DNA of 64,000 nt, taken from the NCBI GenBank assembly GCA_044464225.1, contig JBIQLN010000012.1:37121-101120 (forward strand). Reading direction: 5' to 3'. Both the position numbers and the translations under genes were made by a program. How positions within the stretch are numbered: the stretch's first letter is position 1; every line of letters begins with the position of its first letter. Source of the DNA: 66-474 sp044464225. GTDB taxonomy: Bacteria; Pseudomonadota; Gammaproteobacteria; Xanthomonadales; Rhodanobacteraceae. This document shows positions 43,751 through 51,921 of this stretch, piece by piece. The notes below the pieces were generated by a model. That model was not told the DNA's origin. It searched no databases and saw nothing but the letters and a program-made list of their open reading frames with translations.

Positions 43751-44314
43751 ATGAGTCTGGACCGCATCAAGGCCGGCTTGCCCGACTACGCCAAGGACCT
43801 GCGCCTCAACCTGGAATCGGTGTTGAGCGAAGGTGGCGCGCCGGGGCTGAGCCGGAAGCAGATCGCGATCATCGCGCTCGCGGCCGCGGTGGCATCGCGC
43901 CATGCGCCGCTGACCGAAGCGATTGCGGATTTCGCTTCACGACACGCCGACGAAAAGGAACTCGATGGCGCGCGCACCGCCGCCGCGCTGATGGGCATGA
44001 CCAACATCTATTACCGCTTCCTGCACCTCGTCGAGAACGACGAGTACGGCACGCTGCGGGCCGGCCTGCGGATGAACGCGATGGCCAATCCCGGCGGCGA
44101 CAAGATCGATTTCGATCTCGCGTCGGTGGCGGTCTCCGCGATCAACGGCTGCGGCAGCTGCGTGGCTTCGCACGAGCGCACCCTGCGCAAGCACGGCGTT
44201 TCCGCGCAGGCCGTGCAAAGCGCCGCCCGGATCGCGGCCGTGATCCATGCGGTGGCGGTGGTGCTGGAGCAACAGGCCGCCGCGAGCGCGGCTTCGGCAA
44301 GCGAAGCGGCCTGA
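43751..44314 (+). CDS. ahpD: AhpD-like alkylhydroperoxidase (carboxymuconolactone decarboxylase family)
   Basis: 187 aa, GGAGAAG upstream of the ATG. AhpD fold, helical, with the CxxC active site in AINGCGSCVASHERTLRKHGVS; His of the proton relay follows Cys by the usual spacing. The N-terminal half (MSLDRIKAGLPDYAKDLRLNLESVL) is typical of AhpD. In mycobacteria AhpD feeds electrons from lipoyl proteins to AhpC; its place 100 nt after ahpC suggests the same pairing here. Confidence 0.93.
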   Translation: MSLDRIKAGLPDYAKDLRLNLESVLSEGGAPGLSRKQIAIIALAAAVASRHAPLTEAIADFASRHADEKELDGARTAAALMGMTNIYYRFLHLVENDEYGTLRAGLRMNAMANPGGDKIDFDLASVAVSAINGCGSCVASHERTLRKHGVSAQAVQSAARIAAVIHAVAVVLEQQAAASAASASEAA

Positions 44315-44398
44315 CAGGCGTTGCAGGCGCCCTGTTGGGGCGGCCATGGATGGTCCGCCGCGGATCAGGCTCAGGGTGCTTGTTCGACGAACGGACGA

Positions 44399-45337
44399 TC
44401 AGCCGCTGCGACGATGCTTGCGGGAGCGACGGGTAGCCTTCGCTCCCGCATGCGCCGGCGGGTCGGGCCGGGGCGAAGGCCCGCTGAAACCGATGAACTG
44501 CTGGCGCATCGCGGTGATCTGTTCGATCCGGTCGTAGACCGCATCACTGCCGCGCGCGCGGATCACCGCGCCCAGCAGCACGTTGAACAGCGCGCCGAAC
44601 GCGGTGAAGCTGTGCCACGCGCGCTCCCGCTGGATGGGCAGCATCAACACGTGCGGCGTCAACTGGCGCGCCCAGTAACACTCCGAATCGGTGAGGATCA
44701 CGAGCGGAATGCCGCGTGACGCGACTTCTTCGGCAAGGATCCGGAAATGCCGCGAATAGCGGCGTTCGTCGATCAGCACCACGCAGCTTTTGTCGGTCGA
44801 GTCGATCAGCACGTCGGTGTAGGCGCCGTCCACGCCCGACGCAAACGCGACGTGCGGGCGGATCTGTTGCAGCAGGGTCGCGAACATCAGCCCCAGGAAA
44901 CGGCCAAGCTGGAAGCTCGCCACGGAAACCCGGTCGGCGGTGGCCAGCAGGCGCACGATGGCTTTCCATTCCTCGCCGCGCGCCAGCGCATGCGTCGCGG
45001 ACACCGCGCGGATGTCGGCTTCGAGGTTTTCGTCGCGGGCGTCCGGGCCTTCCGCGGGCGCGGGGCTATGGTAGTACTTGAGCCAGGTCGTGTCGCCGCG
45101 CAACTCCTCCTTCATTTCGGCCACGCCCGCATAGCCGAGCTTGCGCAGGAAGCGTCCGACCGTCATCGCGCTGACGCCGACGCGCTGGCCCAGTGACGCC
45201 GCGGTTTCGAACGGCAGGCCACTCAGGTTCTGCACCAGGTAACCCGCGATGCGTTGCTCCGAGGCCGTGAACGTGTGCCAGCGGCTCTTGAGTTTCTTCT
45301 TGAGGTCCTGGGTCATGGTGGTGCGATTATCCGGCAT
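44399..45337 (-). CDS. RpiR/MurR-family transcriptional regulator
   Basis: 312 aa from the ATG at 45337; an ATG at 45316 (MTQDLKKKLKSRW...) is an alternative. N-terminal helix-turn-helix: LKSRWHTFTASEQRIAGYLVQNLSGLPFETAASLGQRVGVSAMTVGRFLRKLGYAG. A SIS sugar-phosphate isomerase-like sensor domain follows (ADRVSVASFQLGRFLGLMFATLLQQIRP...). The C-terminal tail is Arg/Pro-rich. MurR, its best known relative, senses MurNAc-6-phosphate; here the next gene is a murein dipeptide epimerase, which fits sensing of a wall-derived compound. The ligand is unknown. Confidence 0.87.
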   Translation of the reverse strand: MPDNRTTMTQDLKKKLKSRWHTFTASEQRIAGYLVQNLSGLPFETAASLGQRVGVSAMTVGRFLRKLGYAGVAEMKEELRGDTTWLKYYHSPAPAEGPDARDENLEADIRAVSATHALARGEEWKAIVRLLATADRVSVASFQLGRFLGLMFATLLQQIRPHVAFASGVDGAYTDVLIDSTDKSCVVLIDERRYSRHFRILAEEVASRGIPLVILTDSECYWARQLTPHVLMLPIQRERAWHSFTAFGALFNVLLGAVIRARGSDAVYDRIEQITAMRQQFIGFSGPSPRPDPPAHAGAKATRRSRKHRRSG

Positions 45338-45357
45338 CGCGAAGTCGCCGCGTGCCG

Positions 45358-46371
45358 TCAGGCGGCGGCCTGCAGGCCGCCACCCCAGAGTTCCCCGGGG
45401 CACCAGATCATGCCCTCCTCGTAACGCGCGCCGGGCGAGCAGTCTTCGCACAGGTACAACGGCCCGTCCAGGTCGACCACGGCGCACTGCTGGCCGAGCA
45501 CGAATGCGGGTGCCATCGCCAGCGACGAGCCGGACATGTTGCCGACCATCAGGTCGAATCCCATTGCGCGCGCCTGCTTGGCCATCGACAGGGCTTCGGT
45601 GAGGCCGCCGCACTTGTCCAGCTTGATGTTGATGGTGTCGACGCGGCCAGCGAGGCGCTCGAGGTCGGTATGGTCCTGCACGCTTTCGTCGGCAGCGATG
45701 GGGATGGGGCGATCAAGGCCGTCCAGCCAGCTTTCCCTGCCGATCGGGAACGGCTGCTCGATCAATGAAATCCGGTGTTGCTGCAGCGTGGGCAGCAGGT
45801 GCGCCAGCGAGTCGCGCGTGAATCCCTGGTTGGCATCGACCATGATCCATGCGTCCGGCCGTGCCGCACGTACGGCGCGCACGCGTTCGGCGTTGCGATC
45901 GTCGTCGGTCAGCTTGAGCTTCAGCGCGCGCGCGTCGGAAAACGCGCCTGCGTGTTCGGCCATGCGCTCGGGTTCGTCGGCGCCGATCGTGAAGGTGGTG
46001 CGCAGTGGGCGAGGTGGATCGACGCCCGCAAGTTGCCAGGCCGGTACGCCGCGGCGTTTCGCTTCCAGATCCCACAGCGCGGCATCCAGCGCGTTGCGGG
46101 CGCCTCCGGGCGGCAGGCAGTCCAGCAGCTCGCCGCGGGTGATGCCATGTTCGATGCGCGCGCGCAGCGCTTCGACCTGCGCCAGCATTTCCGGCGGGTT
46201 GTCGTGCTTGTAGTAGACGCCTTGCGCTTCGCCACGGCCGACGAGGCCGCCTTCACGCAGCGTCACCACCAGCGCGTCGAACCCGGTGAAGGTGTAGCCG
46301 GTGATGTGGAACGGTGCCTTCATCGGCCGTTTCTCGATGGCCGCGTGCAAGGTCATGGAACGGGCGCTCAT
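45358..46371 (-). CDS. Dipeptide epimerase (L-Ala-D/L-Glu epimerase-like)
   Basis: 337 aa from the ATG at 46371 with AGGAG upstream. Enolase superfamily, muconate lactonising subgroup. Catalytic Lys pair: LKLKL (KxK) and INIKLDKCGG; metal ligands in VDANQGFT (Asp), ISLIEQPFP (Glu) and PIAADESV (Asp). This is the set of YcjG/YkfB enzymes that epimerise L-Ala-D-Glu from peptidoglycan. Other dipeptides remain possible. It lies between the RpiR regulator and a serine hydrolase gene. Confidence 0.92.
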   Translation of the reverse strand: MSARSMTLHAAIEKRPMKAPFHITGYTFTGFDALVVTLREGGLVGRGEAQGVYYKHDNPPEMLAQVEALRARIEHGITRGELLDCLPPGGARNALDAALWDLEAKRRGVPAWQLAGVDPPRPLRTTFTIGADEPERMAEHAGAFSDARALKLKLTDDDRNAERVRAVRAARPDAWIMVDANQGFTRDSLAHLLPTLQQHRISLIEQPFPIGRESWLDGLDRPIPIAADESVQDHTDLERLAGRVDTINIKLDKCGGLTEALSMAKQARAMGFDLMVGNMSGSSLAMAPAFVLGQQCAVVDLDGPLYLCEDCSPGARYEEGMIWCPGELWGGGLQAAA

Positions 46372-46415
46372 GTCGTCTCCTTGTTGTTTGCAAACGAACG
46401 CTCCATCGGCGGGCG

Positions 46416-48389
46416 TCAGAAGCGGACGTTGAAGCTGACCAATCCAAACGCCACGATGAACCACGCCAGGTAAATCATGGCGATCGCCAGCAGGCATTCG
46501 CCCGCGCGCACCCAGCGGCTGCGGCGCGGCGCCCGCCACGCCTGCACCGCATTCGCGATGGCCGCGATCGCGCCGGCCAAAGCCAGTACACCCAGCGCAT
46601 CAAGCAGGTACATCCAGGCCGCCAGGCCGCCGCGCACCAGCAGCATTTCGTCGGCCGAAACGGCGACCACCAGCAGCAACCAGCCGAACAGGGCGAGGAC
46701 CGACGCAAGTGCGCCGAGGCGCGACAGCCGGCGCATCATCGATGGCGTGCGCGCCAGTGCCAGCGTTCCGCGGTAGTGGCGGCGGATGCACCAGCCACCG
46801 AACCACACCAGCAGCGCGATCAGCGCGATCGCGAAGGCTGCCGCAAGCGGCGGGCCGAAGGCGCCCATGCCCATGCGGTCCGGCAGGCGCTGGTACACCA
46901 GCACGGGAATGTCGCCGGCGGCCCAGTACCGGATGCGGCCATGCGCGTCGGCCACGAAATCGAGCAGCGCCTGGCCGTGGACCTCGCGATAGTGCAGCGG
47001 CTTGATCTCGCGCCAATGCAGTGGACTGCCCGCGGCGTCGACCAGCGTCGAAACGGTGATCGTCCCGTCCGGTTCCGCCGCGACGTGTGACTGGCTCAGG
47101 AGGTACAGGAAGTGCAGTGCGCTCTGGTTGCGGCGGCTGGTTTCGTACCAGCCCGCCACGCGCGCCGCGTCGGCCTTGGCGGTGTCCGGCGTCGGCGCCG
47201 CGGGCGGCTGCCACGGGAAATAGCGATCCAGGAACGCGCGGAAGATTTCGTTGCGGACGTCGTTGACGGCGCCGGCCTGTCCGGCGCTGTTGAACGCCAT
47301 GAAGATGCCCACGTTCGCATCCAGCAGCAGATGCAGGTCGCTGTGGAACACGATGGTGTCGCCGCCGTGGCCGATGATGCGCTGGCCGTTGCGGTCTTCC
47401 TGGTAGAAGCCGAGGTCCATGCCGTTCAGGCCGGGCGCGGCCGCGTACTGCCGGCTGTGCATCAGGGCGGCGGTTCGTGGCTGCAGGATTTGTGCGTCAC
47501 CGAAGCGGCCGCCCTGCAACTGGGCGATCATGAAGTTCGCCATGTCCAGGGGCGACGCCGTCATCGCGCCGGCGGGCGCCGGGTTCACCAGTTCGAAGGG
47601 CTTCGGTGTGCCGTCCGATGCGGTCACGTAACCCTTCGCCAGCAGCGGTGCCAGGCTGGCCGGCAGCGGTTGCGTGAACGTCGAATGACGCATGTCCAGC
47701 GGCGCGAGGATGTGCTCCCGGACATATGCATCCAGCGGTTGGCCCGACACGCGTTCCACGATGTATCCGGCGAGTCCCGCGCCGTAATTCGAATAGGCGA
47801 CGACCTTGCCCGGCGGGAAGATGCGCGCCGGGATGTGCTGTTTGAGGTAGCGGCCAAGGTCGACGCCGGCGGGTGTCGCGGGCAGCAGGTCGCGCGTGGT
47901 GTCCTCGAAACCTGCCGTGTGCGTCATCAGGTCGCGCAGCGTGACCGGCTTGCCGAACTTCGCCGGGATCCTGAAATCGAGGTAGGCGTTGACGTCGCGG
48001 TCGAGATCCAGCTTGTGCCGTTCGACCAGTTGCATCACCGCGGTCCAGGTGAACAGCTTGGACACGGAGCCGATGCGGAACAGCGTCGTCGCCGGTGACA
48101 CGGGCGTGCGGGTTTTCAGGTCCGCATAGCCATAACCCCGGGCGAACAGCACCTCGCCGTCCTTCACCACGACCACCGCGCCGCCGGCGATGTCGCCGCG
48201 TTGCAGCATGTACGGCAGCATGCCGCCGAAGAAGGTCGAAAGGTCTTCCGCGGTCAGGGCGTGCGCGGGTGCGGTCGGCGCCTGTGCCTTGGCAACCGGT
48301 GCATGTGGCGCCGGCTGCGGCACCTGCGCGAAGGCGGCGCCTGTCGCGCCCGCGAGCAGGAGGGCGAGGATCTGCAGCACGCGCGTCAT
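46416..48389 (-). CDS. Membrane-anchored serine hydrolase (beta-lactamase/D-aminopeptidase family), copy 1
   Basis: 657 aa from the ATG at 48389, which overlaps the permease stop (ATGA). Signal peptide about 1-22, Pro/Ala linker, then a class C beta-lactamase-like domain: nucleophile Ser and Lys in RIGSVSKLFTW (SxxK), YSNYGAGLAGY (YxN), and GHGGDTIVFHS (the HxG/KTG counterpart). A mixed domain follows, then four C-terminal membrane helices from about residue 490. The catalytic domain should face the periplasm. The family includes esterases, DD-peptidases and D-aminopeptidases. It is paralogous to the protein encoded at 49761. Confidence 0.88.
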   Translation of the reverse strand: MTRVLQILALLLAGATGAAFAQVPQPAPHAPVAKAQAPTAPAHALTAEDLSTFFGGMLPYMLQRGDIAGGAVVVVKDGEVLFARGYGYADLKTRTPVSPATTLFRIGSVSKLFTWTAVMQLVERHKLDLDRDVNAYLDFRIPAKFGKPVTLRDLMTHTAGFEDTTRDLLPATPAGVDLGRYLKQHIPARIFPPGKVVAYSNYGAGLAGYIVERVSGQPLDAYVREHILAPLDMRHSTFTQPLPASLAPLLAKGYVTASDGTPKPFELVNPAPAGAMTASPLDMANFMIAQLQGGRFGDAQILQPRTAALMHSRQYAAAPGLNGMDLGFYQEDRNGQRIIGHGGDTIVFHSDLHLLLDANVGIFMAFNSAGQAGAVNDVRNEIFRAFLDRYFPWQPPAAPTPDTAKADAARVAGWYETSRRNQSALHFLYLLSQSHVAAEPDGTITVSTLVDAAGSPLHWREIKPLHYREVHGQALLDFVADAHGRIRYWAAGDIPVLVYQRLPDRMGMGAFGPPLAAAFAIALIALLVWFGGWCIRRHYRGTLALARTPSMMRRLSRLGALASVLALFGWLLLVVAVSADEMLLVRGGLAAWMYLLDALGVLALAGAIAAIANAVQAWRAPRRSRWVRAGECLLAIAMIYLAWFIVAFGLVSFNVRF

Positions 48390-49756
48390 GGCGAAGTCCC
48401 AAGCGGAAGGGAGGTCTGGCGATGGAGCACCCCGACCAGAAGGCCCGCGACCAGCCACGCGCATCCGAACAGGAACGTCGTGCGGTCGAAACCGGTGAAG
48501 ATGAAGCCGACGATCGCGAACCCGAACAGCGGCATCACGACGTGGCGCAGCGGGCGCGTGCGCTGGCCGCGGCGCACCCAGAAATACACCGGCACCGAAA
48601 GGTTGAGCAGCAGGAACGAGGTCAGCGCACCGAAATTGACCAGGTGCAGCAACACCACGATCGGTACGCTCAACGACAGCACCAGCGACAGCGCGGCAAC
48701 GAACAGGATCGCGTTGGCAGGTGTCTTGAAGCGCGGGTTGACCCACGACAGGAAGCCGCCGAACGGCAGTGCCCGGTCGCGTCCCATCGCGAACAGGATG
48801 CGCGAAATCGCCGACTGCGAAGCCAGCGCGCTGGCCACGCCGGTCGCCAGCGCCTTGACCACGATGAACAGCACGAACAACCCCGTGCCGCCGACGTCGC
48901 GCGCGATCTGGAAGAAGCCGAGGTTGTCGTCGAGATTGGTGTAGTCCGGATGCGCCAGCGCGGCCAGCCAGGTTTGCAGCACGAACAGCACGCCCAGCAC
49001 CACCAATGTAAGCACCGTGGCCGTGCCGACATCGCGCCGCGGTTCACGCGACTCCTCCGCCAGCGTGCTGATCGCGTCGAAGCCGAGGAAGCTCAGCGCC
49101 GCAATGGTGGTGGCCGTCGCGATGAAGCTCCAGCTCAGATGCCCCGGTTGATACAGCGGCGCCCACGAGAAGCCGCCGGTGCCCTGGCCGAGCACGAACA
49201 CGAAGCGGATCGCCAGCACCAGGAAGATTGCCAGTGCCAGCAGCTCCAGCGCCAGCAACACGAAGTGCGCGCGCGACTGCAGGCGCACGCCGAGCACGTT
49301 GATCGCGGTGTTGATCGCCAGCAGCCCCACGATCCACACCCAGTGCGGAACGCCGGGCACCAGCCCGCCGAGCCAGTTCGACACGAAGATGTAGATCACC
49401 GCCGGCACCAGCAGGTAATCGGCGAGGATCATCCAGCCGGCGACGAAACCGAGGAAAGGATTCATGCCGCGGCGCACGTACGCGTACACCGACCCCGCGA
49501 ACGGGAACTCCGCACTCAACTGCTTGTAGCTCATCGCGGTGAAGAACATCGCGACCATGCCGACCAGGTACACCAGCGGCACCATGCCCTCGCTGGCGTG
49601 CGCGACGAAGCCGTACACCGCGACCGGCGCGATCGGCACGATGAACACCATGCCGTACACCAGCAGGTGCCGCAGGCCCAGCCTGCGGTCGAGCTGCTGG
49701 GTGTAGCCGGCCGCGTCGAGTTCGGCGCTGGCGTTTCCGGGCGGGGTCTCGTTCAC
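48386..49756 (-). CDS. APC-superfamily amino acid permease
   Basis: 456 aa from a GTG at 49756, five nt after the upstream paralogue's stop; start MNETPPGNASAELDAAGYTQQLDRRLGLRHLL. Twelve membrane helices are traceable. APC marks: the unwound helix 1 region LVYGMVFIVPIAPVAVYGFV, SAEFPFAGSVYAYVRRGMNPFLGFVAGWMILADY, and ALSFLGFDAISTLAEESREPRRDVGTATV. It imports amino acids or possibly their D-forms or putrescine-like amines. Lying between two murein-type hydrolases it could take in their products. The substrate cannot be proven from sequence. Confidence 0.9.
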   Translation of the reverse strand: MNETPPGNASAELDAAGYTQQLDRRLGLRHLLVYGMVFIVPIAPVAVYGFVAHASEGMVPLVYLVGMVAMFFTAMSYKQLSAEFPFAGSVYAYVRRGMNPFLGFVAGWMILADYLLVPAVIYIFVSNWLGGLVPGVPHWVWIVGLLAINTAINVLGVRLQSRAHFVLLALELLALAIFLVLAIRFVFVLGQGTGGFSWAPLYQPGHLSWSFIATATTIAALSFLGFDAISTLAEESREPRRDVGTATVLTLVVLGVLFVLQTWLAALAHPDYTNLDDNLGFFQIARDVGGTGLFVLFIVVKALATGVASALASQSAISRILFAMGRDRALPFGGFLSWVNPRFKTPANAILFVAALSLVLSLSVPIVVLLHLVNFGALTSFLLLNLSVPVYFWVRRGQRTRPLRHVVMPLFGFAIVGFIFTGFDRTTFLFGCAWLVAGLLVGVLHRQTSLPLGTSP

Positions 49757-49760
49757 GCAA

Positions 49761-51788
49761 TCAATAGTGCAGGTTGAAGTTGACGAGGCCGCAGGCGACG
49801 ATCGCCCAGATGCCATAGATCGCGCACAGGCCCAGCAACACCTCGCCGATGCGCGCGAGCCAGCCACCCGGTCCACGCGCAATTCGCCAGGCCGCTTCGG
49901 CAATGATCGCGATGCCGCCCAGGATCCCCAGCACGCCCAGCACGTACAGCAGGGTCAGCGGCGTGTCGAAATTCGCGTGGAACAGCGACAGCGGTTTCGA
50001 GAACCACATCAGCAGGCCCAGCCAGCCGACCACCACGCCCAGTTGCAGGATCACGCCGATGCGCGAGGCGATCCAGAGCGAACGCTGGCGTGGTGCGAAC
50101 GGCAGCTTGCGCCTGAAGCGGCGCCGCGCGATCGCGCCGCCGATCCACACCAGCAGGGTCAGCACGAACACCGCCATCGTGATCTGGAACAGCAACATGA
50201 AGGTGCCGTGTGCGAGCAGTCCGTGCATGGGCTGGAACAGCATCACCGGCGGGAAATCATCGGTGACCCACTGGCGGATCGAGCCGTCGTCGTTCGCGAC
50301 GAAACGCAGTTTCGACTGCCCGTTGGCCTCGCGATACGTCAGCGGGCCCACTTCGCGCCAGTGTTTGACAGCGCCGCTGGAGTCCTTGAGTGCACTGACG
50401 GTGATGTCGCCGTTCGGCAGCGCGGATATCTGCGTCTGGCTGAGCAGGTACAGCAGCCGCAGCGCGCTGTCTTCGCGCCGGCTGGCCCAGTACCAGCCGG
50501 CCACGCGCGCGGCATCGGCCTTCGCTGTCGCCGCGGTTTTTTCCTGTGGCACCGCGTACGGGAAGTAGCGATCGAGGAAGGCCCGGAACAGGTCGGTCCG
50601 CACGGCTTCCGCGGTGCCGTTCGGGGCCTTGCCGGCGCTGTTGAAGGACATGAACACGCCCACGTCCTTGTCCATCAGCAAATGCAGGTCGGAATGGAAG
50701 GCGACGGTGTCGCCGCCGTGGCCGATGATCGTCAGGCCGTTGCGGTTTTCCTGGTAGAACCCGAGGTCGAAGCCGTTCATTCCCGGCGCCGCGGAATACT
50801 GGTGCGAATGCATTTCCCGCGCGGTCCCGGCCGGCAGGATCGAGGCGCCGCCGAACTGCCCGTCCTGCAACTGCGCGATCATGAAGTTCGCCATCTCGGT
50901 GGCGGTCGACGTGAACGAGCCGGCGGGGTAGGGCTCGATGGGTTCGAACGGCACGATGGTGTCGCCGGTCGCGGTGATGTAGCCGGTCGCCATGTCACCG
51001 CGCAGCGCCTCGGGCAGCGGCTGCACGAACGTCGAATGCGGCATCGCCAGCGGCTTCAGGATGTGGTCTTCGACATATTGGTCGAACGGCTGGCCCGACA
51101 CGCGCTGCACGATGTAGCCGGCGAGGGTTGCGCCGTAGTTCGAATACGCGACGACCTCGCCGGGCGGGAAGATGCGCGGCGGGATGTGTTCGGAGAGATA
51201 ACGCTTCAGCGGATAGACATCCTTCGGCGTCGGCACGCCCAGGTCCTTGATGACTTCGGCGAACCCGGCCGTGTGCGTCATCAGCTCGCGCATCGTGATC
51301 GGCTTGCCGTATTTGTCCGGAATCCTGAAGTCGAGGTATTTGTTGACGTCGGCGTCGAGGTCGATCTTGCCGGCCGCGACCTGCTGCATCACCGCGGTCC
51401 AGGTGAACAGTTTGGAGATCGAACCGATCCGGAACAGTGTCTTGTCCGCGATCACCGGGGTGCGCTTGGCGACGTCGGCGTAGCCGTAGCCCTGCGCGAA
51501 CACCAGATTGCCGTCCTTCACCACCGCGACCACGCCGCCGGCGATGTCGTTGCGCTTCAGCATGTAGGGCACCAGGCCGTCGAAAAACGTGCCGAGGTCC
51601 TGCGCGTCGAGCGTCGGCGTCTCGCCGGCTGCCATCGATGCGGGGGTTTCCGCCGGTGGCGCCGACGTGCCGGGCTGTGCAGCCGATGTCGCGGGCGCCG
51701 GTGGCGTGGCGACGGCGGATGGAACCTGCGCCAGGCATGGGGCGCATACGCCCAGGACCAGCAGCAGCGAGGCGAGGCGCTTCAACAT
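49761..51788 (-). CDS. Membrane-anchored serine hydrolase (beta-lactamase/D-aminopeptidase family), copy 2
   Basis: 675 aa from the ATG at 51788. Same architecture as the 46416-48389 protein: signal peptide, Pro/Ala-rich linker (about 22-60), hydrolase domain with SISKLFTW (SxxK), YSNYGATLAGY (YxN) and IGHGGDTVAFHS, then a mixed domain and four membrane helices. Long stretches are almost identical in both (THTAGF, PARIFPPG/PPRIFPPG, ANFMIAQLQ, AKADAARVAGWY), and both end in a V-N-F-N motif. They arose by duplication and now flank the permease. Upstream lies the TonB receptor after 133 nt. Confidence 0.88.
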   Translation of the reverse strand: MLKRLASLLLVLGVCAPCLAQVPSAVATPPAPATSAAQPGTSAPPAETPASMAAGETPTLDAQDLGTFFDGLVPYMLKRNDIAGGVVAVVKDGNLVFAQGYGYADVAKRTPVIADKTLFRIGSISKLFTWTAVMQQVAAGKIDLDADVNKYLDFRIPDKYGKPITMRELMTHTAGFAEVIKDLGVPTPKDVYPLKRYLSEHIPPRIFPPGEVVAYSNYGATLAGYIVQRVSGQPFDQYVEDHILKPLAMPHSTFVQPLPEALRGDMATGYITATGDTIVPFEPIEPYPAGSFTSTATEMANFMIAQLQDGQFGGASILPAGTAREMHSHQYSAAPGMNGFDLGFYQENRNGLTIIGHGGDTVAFHSDLHLLMDKDVGVFMSFNSAGKAPNGTAEAVRTDLFRAFLDRYFPYAVPQEKTAATAKADAARVAGWYWASRREDSALRLLYLLSQTQISALPNGDITVSALKDSSGAVKHWREVGPLTYREANGQSKLRFVANDDGSIRQWVTDDFPPVMLFQPMHGLLAHGTFMLLFQITMAVFVLTLLVWIGGAIARRRFRRKLPFAPRQRSLWIASRIGVILQLGVVVGWLGLLMWFSKPLSLFHANFDTPLTLLYVLGVLGILGGIAIIAEAAWRIARGPGGWLARIGEVLLGLCAIYGIWAIVACGLVNFNLHY

Positions 51789-51921
51789 GACGTGTCTCCC
51801 GTGGCGTATGGGGCGTGAAACCGGATTGTGTTGCTGCAAGCGGCCGACGTGGCCCTGCAGGCACATCGTGCGCTGCGTGCGATGCCCAGCCATCGCTTCC
51901 CGCACGTGCCGCGTCCGTGCT

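Noticed and set aside
48095..49777. 560-codon plus-strand open frame opposite the permease gene
   Set aside because: Low-complexity Arg/His/Gln-rich translation; shadow of the permease gene.
49767..51818. 683-codon plus-strand open frame opposite the serine hydrolase gene
   Set aside because: It is antisense to a gene with clear motifs, and its own translation is rich in Arg, His and Gly with no domain; such frames are expected in GC-rich DNA.
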